Below are positions 59,185 to 64,000 of a stretch of DNA of 64,000 bases, piece by piece. Within the stretch, counting starts at the first letter, position 1. Each line of letters starts with the position of its first letter. Origin of the DNA: Streptomyces varsoviensis (lineage in GTDB: Bacteria > Actinomycetota > Actinomycetes > Streptomycetales > Streptomycetaceae). Position numbers and translations under genes: made by a program. Location of the stretch: positions 434,001 to 498,000 of the forward strand of contig NZ_JOBF01000003.1 in assembly GCF_000718635.1 (NCBI RefSeq). Reading direction: 5' to 3'. The notes under the pieces are model-generated. The model was given only the letters and a program-made list of their open reading frames with translations, was not told the origin of the DNA and ran no database searches.

Positions 59185-60513
59185 ATGAGGTTGACGATTC
59201 TGGGCGGTGGCGGTTTCCGCGTGCCGCTCGTACACCGGGCCTTGTTGGACGACGCGCGGCGCGACACGCCGGGGCGCTGCACCGAACTCGTGCTGTACGA
59301 CACGGACTCCGAGCGGCTGCGGGTCATCGAGTCCGTCCTGGCGGCGCAGTCCGCGAACGTGCCGGGCGCCCCCGTCGTGCGCCTGGCCGACACGCTCGAC
59401 GACGCGCTGCGCGGCACGGACTTCATCTTCTCGGCGATCAGGGTGGGCGGCACCGCGGGCCGGGTGCGGGACGAGCGGATCCCGCTCTCCGAGGGCGTGC
59501 TGGGCCAGGAGACCGTCGGCGCGGGCGGTGTGCTGTACGGGCTGCGGACCATACTGGTCGCCCTGGAGATCGCGGAACGGGCCGCGGCGGTGGCGCCCGA
59601 CGCGTGGCTGATCAATTTCACCAACCCGGCGGGCATGGTCACCGAGGCCATGACGGCCGTCCTGGGCGAGCGGGTCATCGGCATCTGCGACTCGCCGGTC
59701 GGCCTGGTGCGGCGGGCGTCCCGCGCCCTCGGCGTCAACCCGAACGAGGTCGCCTACGACTACGTGGGCCTCAACCACCTCGGCTGGCTGCGGTCCCTGC
59801 GGTTCGAGGGCCGCGACCTGCTGCCGGACCTGCTCTCCGACGCCGCCACGCTGGGCTCGTTCGAGGAGGGCAAGCTCTTCGGCGCCGAATGGCTCCAGGC
59901 GCTCGGCGCGCTCCCCAACGAGTATCTGCACTACTACTACTTCCGGCGCGAGACGCTGCGTTCGGTGGCCGAATCGGTCAAGACGCGCGGCGAGTTCCTT
60001 GACGGGCAGCAGGGCGCGTTCTTCGCGGAGGCCGCGGACCGGCGGCCGGAGCAGGCGTACGAGCTGTGGGAACGGACCCGGCTGCAGCGCGAGGAAACGT
60101 ATATGTCCGAGAGCCGGGCGGCGAGCGGGGGCTGGGAGCGCGACTCCTGCGACCTCGACGGCGGCGGTTACGACCAGGTGGCGCTGGCACTGATGCGGGC
60201 GATCTCGCGGAACGAGCACGCCCGTCTCATTCTCAATGTCCCCAACGGCACGACCGTTCCGCAGCTCGCGCCGGACGCCGTCATCGAGACGGTCTGCGAG
60301 GTCGACGCGGACGGGGCCCGCCCGCTGCCGTGCGCGCCGCTGCGGGAGGACCAGCTCGGGCTGATGCTCCAGCTCAAGGCGGTGGAACGGGCGTCGATCG
60401 AGGCTGCGGTCTACAAGGACCGGGACGCGGCGCTGCGGGCCCTGGCGCTGCATCCGCTGGTCGACTCACCGGCGGTGGCCGCCCGCATCCTGGAACGCGC
60501 GTCCACGACCTGA
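59185..60513 (+). CDS. Family GH4 6-phospho-beta-glucosidase-like enzyme
   Basis: This 442-residue NAD- and metal-dependent glycosidase has the N-terminal Rossmann motif LGGGGFRVPLV, NFTNPAGMVTEA, the metal Cys in GICDSPVGL, the metal His in GLNHLGWL, and NGTTVPQLAPDAVIE. GH4 acts by oxidation-elimination on 6-phosphoglycosides. The ATG at 59185 has no ribosome site; a leaderless transcript is likely. It is divergent from the PfkB gene. Confidence 0.92.
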   Translation: MRLTILGGGGFRVPLVHRALLDDARRDTPGRCTELVLYDTDSERLRVIESVLAAQSANVPGAPVVRLADTLDDALRGTDFIFSAIRVGGTAGRVRDERIPLSEGVLGQETVGAGGVLYGLRTILVALEIAERAAAVAPDAWLINFTNPAGMVTEAMTAVLGERVIGICDSPVGLVRRASRALGVNPNEVAYDYVGLNHLGWLRSLRFEGRDLLPDLLSDAATLGSFEEGKLFGAEWLQALGALPNEYLHYYYFRRETLRSVAESVKTRGEFLDGQQGAFFAEAADRRPEQAYELWERTRLQREETYMSESRAASGGWERDSCDLDGGGYDQVALALMRAISRNEHARLILNVPNGTTVPQLAPDAVIETVCEVDADGARPLPCAPLREDQLGLMLQLKAVERASIEAAVYKDRDAALRALALHPLVDSPAVAARILERASTT

Positions 60514-60553
60514 GCGGGGAAGGGCGGCCCGCGGCCCCTCCCCCGCCCCGTGG

Positions 60554-61279
60554 TCAGTGGCCCCGGGCCACCCACTCCGCCAGGTGCGGCGCCTCGGCGC
60601 CGATGGACGTCGACTCGCCGTGGCCCGTACGGACGACGGTCTGCGCGGGCAGCGTCAGCAGCCGCTCCCGGATCGACTCGACGATCGTCGGGAAGTCCGA
60701 GAAGGACCGGCCCGTGGCGCCCGGCCCGCCGCTGAACAGCGTGTCCCCGGTGAAGACGGCGGTCAGCTCCGGCGCGTACAGGCAGACCGCGCCGGGCGCG
60801 TGGCCGGGCGTGTGCAGCACGGTCAGCTCGACGCCCGCGACCGTCAGCCGCTGCCCGTCCGTGAGCCAGCCGTCCGGGGTGCGCTCCGGGTGGGTCTGGT
60901 TCCACAGCGGCAGGTCGTCGGCGTGCAGCAGGATCGGCGCGCCCGTACGGTCCGCGAGGGCGGGGGCGGCGTCGATGTGGTCGTTGTGCGCGTGGGTGCA
61001 GACGATCGCGCGGAGCGTACGGCCGCCGAGCGCGTCGGCGATGGCGTCGGCGTCGTGGGCCGCGTCGATGACGATCGCCTCGTGGTCGTCGCCGATGATC
61101 CACACGTTGTTGTCGACGTCCCAGGTGCCGCCGTCGAGCGAGAACGTGCCGGAGGTGACGAGGTGGTCGACGCGGGCGCGGGGGCCGGACTCGGACGTGG
61201 CCTCGGCGCGGTGCTCGGGGCGGTTCTCGCGAGGATTCCCGGGACGGTTCTCGGAACGGCCGGTGGCTTCGGCCGCCAT
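60554..61279 (-). CDS. Metallo-beta-lactamase-fold hydrolase (partner of mycothiol dehydrogenase)
   Basis: This 241-residue protein has THAHNDHID (the HxHxDH zinc motif), HTPGHAPGAV and FTGDTLFSGG, with an N-terminal Arg/Glu/Pro-rich region of 35 residues. Its ATG overlaps the dehydrogenase stop by one base. In mycobacteria a similar protein follows mscR, suggesting it hydrolyses the formyl-mycothiol ester. The substrate assignment is inference. Confidence 0.88.
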   Translation of the reverse strand: MAAEATGRSENRPGNPRENRPEHRAEATSESGPRARVDHLVTSGTFSLDGGTWDVDNNVWIIGDDHEAIVIDAAHDADAIADALGGRTLRAIVCTHAHNDHIDAAPALADRTGAPILLHADDLPLWNQTHPERTPDGWLTDGQRLTVAGVELTVLHTPGHAPGAVCLYAPELTAVFTGDTLFSGGPGATGRSFSDFPTIVESIRERLLTLPAQTVVRTGHGESTSIGAEAPHLAEWVARGH

Positions 61280-62364
61280 CAGAAGACCACCACCGAACGC
61301 AGCACGTCGCCCTGGTGCATCCGCTCGAACGCCTTCTCCACGTCGTCGAGGCCGATCGTCTCCGTGACGAACGCGCCGAGGTCGAGCCGCCCCTGCTGGT
61401 GCAGGTCGACGAGCATCGGGAAGTCGCGGGACGGCAGGCAGTCGCCGTACCAGGAGGACTTGAGGGCGCCGCCGCGCCCGAAGACGTCGAGCAGCGGCAG
61501 TTCCAGCTTCATCTCGGGCGTCGGGACGCCCACCAGGACGACGGTGCCCGCGAGGTCGCGGGCGTAGAAGGCCTGCTCGTACGTCTCGGGGCGGCCGACC
61601 GCGTCGATGACGACGTCCGCGCCGAAGCCGCCGGTCAGCTCGCGGATCGCGGCGACGGGGTCGGTGGCGCGGGAGTTGACGGTGTGGGTGGCGCCCATCG
61701 ACTTCGCGGTCGCCAGCTTCCGGTCGTCGATGTCGACGGCGATGATCCGGGCGGCCCCGGCGAGCCGGGCGCCCGCGATGGCGGCGTCGCCGACGCCGCC
61801 GCAGCCGATGACGGCGACCGAGTCGCCGCGGCCGACCGCGCCGGTGTTGATGGCGGCGCCGATGCCGGCCATGACGCCGCAGCCGAGCAGCCCGGCGACG
61901 GCCGGGGAGACGCTGGGGTCGACCTTGGTGCACTGTCCGGCGGCGATCAGGGTCTTCTCCGCGAACGCGCCGATGCCGAGCGCCGGGGACAGCTCCGTGC
62001 CGTCCTTGAGGGTCATCTTCTGCCGCGCGTTGTGGGTGTCGAAGCAGTACTGCGGGCGGCCCCGGCGGCAGGCGCGGCACTCGCCGCACACGGCGCGCCA
62101 GTTGAGGATGACGAAGTCGCCGGGGGCGAGGTCGCCGGCGCCCGCGCCCACGGACTCCACGACGCCGGCCGCCTCATGGCCGAGGAGGAAGGGGAACTCG
62201 TCGTTGATGCCGCCCTGCTTGTAGTGCAGGTCGGTGTGGCACACCCCGCAGGCCTGCACCCGCACCACGGCCTCGCCCGGACCCGGGTCCGGTACCACGA
62301 TCGTCTCCACCCGGACCGGCTGGTCCTTTCCGGGTGCGATGACTCCGCGTACTTCCTGCGCCAT
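61279..62364 (-). CDS. mscR: S-(hydroxymethyl)mycothiol dehydrogenase (class III alcohol dehydrogenase type)
   Basis: This 361-residue zinc alcohol dehydrogenase has CGVCHTD and GHEAAG at the catalytic zinc, structural zinc Cys in [15 protein letters not shown], and [18 protein letters not shown] in the NAD domain. The sequence type and the linked MBL gene match the actinobacterial mycothiol-dependent formaldehyde dehydrogenase, also acting as S-nitrosomycothiol reductase. The ATG at 62364 gives MAQEVRGVI; upstream extension is basic low complexity. Confidence 0.9.
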   Translation of the reverse strand: MAQEVRGVIAPGKDQPVRVETIVVPDPGPGEAVVRVQACGVCHTDLHYKQGGINDEFPFLLGHEAAGVVESVGAGAGDLAPGDFVILNWRAVCGECRACRRGRPQYCFDTHNARQKMTLKDGTELSPALGIGAFAEKTLIAAGQCTKVDPSVSPAVAGLLGCGVMAGIGAAINTGAVGRGDSVAVIGCGGVGDAAIAGARLAGAARIIAVDIDDRKLATAKSMGATHTVNSRATDPVAAIRELTGGFGADVVIDAVGRPETYEQAFYARDLAGTVVLVGVPTPEMKLELPLLDVFGRGGALKSSWYGDCLPSRDFPMLVDLHQQGRLDLGAFVTETIGLDDVEKAFERMHQGDVLRSVVVF

Positions 62365-62587
62365 GATCGGCCAGCCCTTCTCTTCGGAAACTGCCCATAC
62401 CGTACGCGGGCGGGGCGAGCGCGCCCAGCCGCCCCGCACCGGCCGTACGAGCCCGGCGCGCCCTTCGGGCCCCGTCCGGGCTCTCCGCGCGTAGACAACC
62501 CTTGACGGGCCCTTATCCAGCCCTTAGTTTCACGCTGCACCTGTACGCACCCTCGTGTGCACCCTCAGCGCCTTCTGGAGACCCCGC

Positions 62588-63418
62588 GTGGCCCTCAACG
62601 CCTTCACTCGCTCATCTACGCGCGTCCGCGTCGCGGCCGTGGCCGTCGCCCTCGCCGCCGGCGGCGGCCTGTTCGCGGCGGGCTCCGCCTCCGCCGATCA
62701 CTCCGTGCCCCGCTCGGACCAGGAGATCCCGAACCTCACGCAGGTCACGGACAAGATCAAGGCGTACTACGGGGACACGGTGACCGCCTCCGGCGAGCAC
62801 TACGCCTCTCCCGACAGCAACTACGCCAAGCAGCTCGCGAGCATCGAGAAGAAGGCCGAGCGCCATCTGGACCACGCGGCGAAGAAGGCGGCGCACGAGA
62901 ACGGGAACCACGGCGGCCAGCACGGCAAGCACGCCAAGCCCGCGATCGTGCTCGACCTCGACGACACCACGCTGCTGTCCTACAACTACGAGCTGGAGCA
63001 GGGCTTCCACTTCACGCCCGAGTCGCAGGACGCGTACCTCAAGAACAAGGACATGGCGCCCGTCTTCGGCATGCCGGAGCTGGTCAACCGGGCGCAGGCC
63101 AAGGGCATCACGGTGTTCTTCGTGACCGGCCGCGACGAGCACCAGCGCGAGTGGAGCGCCCGCAACCTCAAGAACGCCGGCTACCGGGCGGCGACGGACA
63201 CCGCCCACCTCTACCTCCAGAACAAGAAGACGCCGCCGGCGTACCTGCCGTGCGGCTCGAAGTGCACCACCGTCGAGTACAAGGCGGGCACGCGCAAGCA
63301 CATCGAGTCCCAGGGGTACAAGATCGTCGCCAACTTCGGCGACCAGTACAGCGACCTGTCCGGCGGCTACGCGGAAAAGTCCGTCAAGCTCCCGAACCCG
63401 ATGTACTACCTGCCCTGA
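62588..63418 (+). CDS. Secreted HAD-family acid phosphatase
   Basis: This 276-residue enzyme has a signal peptide with predicted cut after SASA (about residue 35), a helical region with a His/Lys-rich stretch (HENGNHGGQHGKHAK), then HAD motif 1 VLDLDDTTLL and motif 2-like VTGRDEH, and the late motif NFGDQYSDL. It should act outside the cell on phosphate esters. The GTG at 62588 follows GGAG. Confidence 0.9.
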   Translation: MALNAFTRSSTRVRVAAVAVALAAGGGLFAAGSASADHSVPRSDQEIPNLTQVTDKIKAYYGDTVTASGEHYASPDSNYAKQLASIEKKAERHLDHAAKKAAHENGNHGGQHGKHAKPAIVLDLDDTTLLSYNYELEQGFHFTPESQDAYLKNKDMAPVFGMPELVNRAQAKGITVFFVTGRDEHQREWSARNLKNAGYRAATDTAHLYLQNKKTPPAYLPCGSKCTTVEYKAGTRKHIESQGYKIVANFGDQYSDLSGGYAEKSVKLPNPMYYLP

Positions 63419-63419
63419 C

Positions 63420-63655
63420 GCGCTGGGCGGCTGACCTCGCTGGGCGACCTGACCTCGCTGGACGGCCCTGACCCGCTGGTCGGCCTGACCTGCTGGTCGG
63501 CCTGACCCGCCGGGCCGCCTGACTGCTGGTCGGCCTGACCCGCTGAGCCGCCTGACCTGCTGGGCGGCCTGACCCGCAAGGCTGACCGACCTGCTAGGCG
63601 GCCCGCGCCGCTAGGCGGCCTGGCACCACTAGGTGGCCCGCGCCGCTAGACGGCC
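63420..63655. repeat. Degenerate about-20-bp tandem repeat between HAD gene and rnz
   Basis: The stretch repeats GCTGG(G/T)CGGCCTGACC-like words about a dozen times with varied spacing, filling the gap. The last copies overlap the rnz stop region. No terminator or gene can be read in it. Confidence 0.75.
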
Positions 63656-64000
63656 TGGCGCCGCTTGGGGAGGGAGACGCGCATCAGGTCCCGGGCGACG
63701 GTGAGCTCCCCGTCGAACCCCGCCGCCCGGGCCTGGCGCTCGAACTCCGCCGGGTCCGCGTACCGCTGCGAGAAGTGCGTCAGCACCAGATGCCGTACGC
63801 CCGCGTCCGCCGCGACGCGCGCGGCCTGGCCCGCCGTCAGGTGCCCGTGCTCGACGGCGAGCCGTTCGTCCTCGTCGAGGAAGGTCGACTCGATCACCAG
63901 CATGTCGCACCCCTCGGCCAGCTCGTACACGCCCTCGCACAGCCGCGTGTCCATCACGAAGGCGAACCGCTGCCCGCGCCGCACCTCGCTCACCTCGTCG
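63646..64000 (-). CDS. rnz: Ribonuclease Z (C-terminal part; cut by window edge)
   Basis: The visible 117 residues contain [27 protein letters not shown] (metal Asp/Glu region), [22 protein letters not shown] with the zinc His in LTHFSQRY, matching the end of tRNase Z, which trims tRNA 3' ends. The N-terminal zinc motif HxHxDH lies beyond the window. The gene ends near a degenerate tandem repeat. Confidence 0.92.
   Translation of the reverse strand, partial: DEVSEVRRGQRFAFVMDTRLCEGVYELAEGCDMLVIESTFLDEDERLAVEHGHLTAGQAARVAADAGVRHLVLTHFSQRYADPAEFERQARAAGFDGELTVARDLMRVSLPKRRQAV

Overview
The window is chromosomal DNA from a high-GC actinomycete, almost certainly a Streptomyces or close relative. 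The evidence is third codon positions that are almost all G or C, frequent GTG/TTG starts and ATGA/GTGA stop-start overlaps, a conservon, mycothiol-type enzymes, and a housekeeping block (ppdK, dus, glyS, znuACB-zur, uppS, recO, leuA, era, ybeY, phoH, rnz) whose order resembles what I remember of the S. coelicolor core chromosome. Both ends are cut through genes: a trypsin-like protease at the left and ribonuclease Z at the right. I saw no tRNA, rRNA or insertion sequence.

Layout. 1-11.9 kb: a protease, a TauE-type exporter, then a tightly coupled conservon operon (CvnA sensor-like ATPase, CvnB roadblock, CvnC DUF742, CvnD GTPase) ending in two cytochromes P450. The first P450 is CYP157-like and lacks the EXXR motif; the second is CYP154-like. 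A short-chain dehydrogenase, a His-rich membrane protein and an APC permease follow. 11.9-19.3 kb: an accessory island with three type I-E-like CRISPR arrays (12, 11 and 8 repeats; 28 spacers, all 32 nt) and no cas gene. All three leaders lie on the right, so all arrays read leftward. The arrays alternate with two XRE-TPR regulators and two copies of a DUF7848-like gene. Arrays A and B with their flanks look like a segmental duplication; copy B of the small gene has a nonsense codon, and the second XRE gene carries two compensating frameshifts. 19.5-24.1 kb: a sugar ABC importer without its own ATPase and a convergent ArsR-type regulator. 24.1-36.3 kb: ppdK, dus, two DHA2-type exporters around an MmyB-type regulator, and a NarL-type two-component pair. 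36.3-43 kb: glyS, the zinc importer znuACB with Zur-like boxes, zur, uppS and recO. 43-46 kb: an SDR, an unknown protein and a TetR regulator whose perfect operator covers its own start codon, then a TerB-like zinc-ribbon protein. 46-52.4 kb: leuA with a four-leucine leader peptide, a protealysin-like M4 protease with its emfourin-type inhibitor, and a beta-glucosidase coupled to a transporter. 52.4-57.7 kb: the phoH-ybeY-corC cluster, a degenerate cytidine-deaminase-like gene, a membrane protein and era. 57.8-64 kb: a PfkB kinase, a GH4 glycosidase, a mycothiol-dependent formaldehyde dehydrogenase with its metallo-beta-lactamase partner, a HAD acid phosphatase and rnz.

The strongest second-look items are the cas-less triple CRISPR island with array-specific repeat variants, the conservon P450 pair, the leuA leader, several sharp operator palindromes, and the many short tandem repeats between and inside genes (21-, 45- and about 62-bp units).
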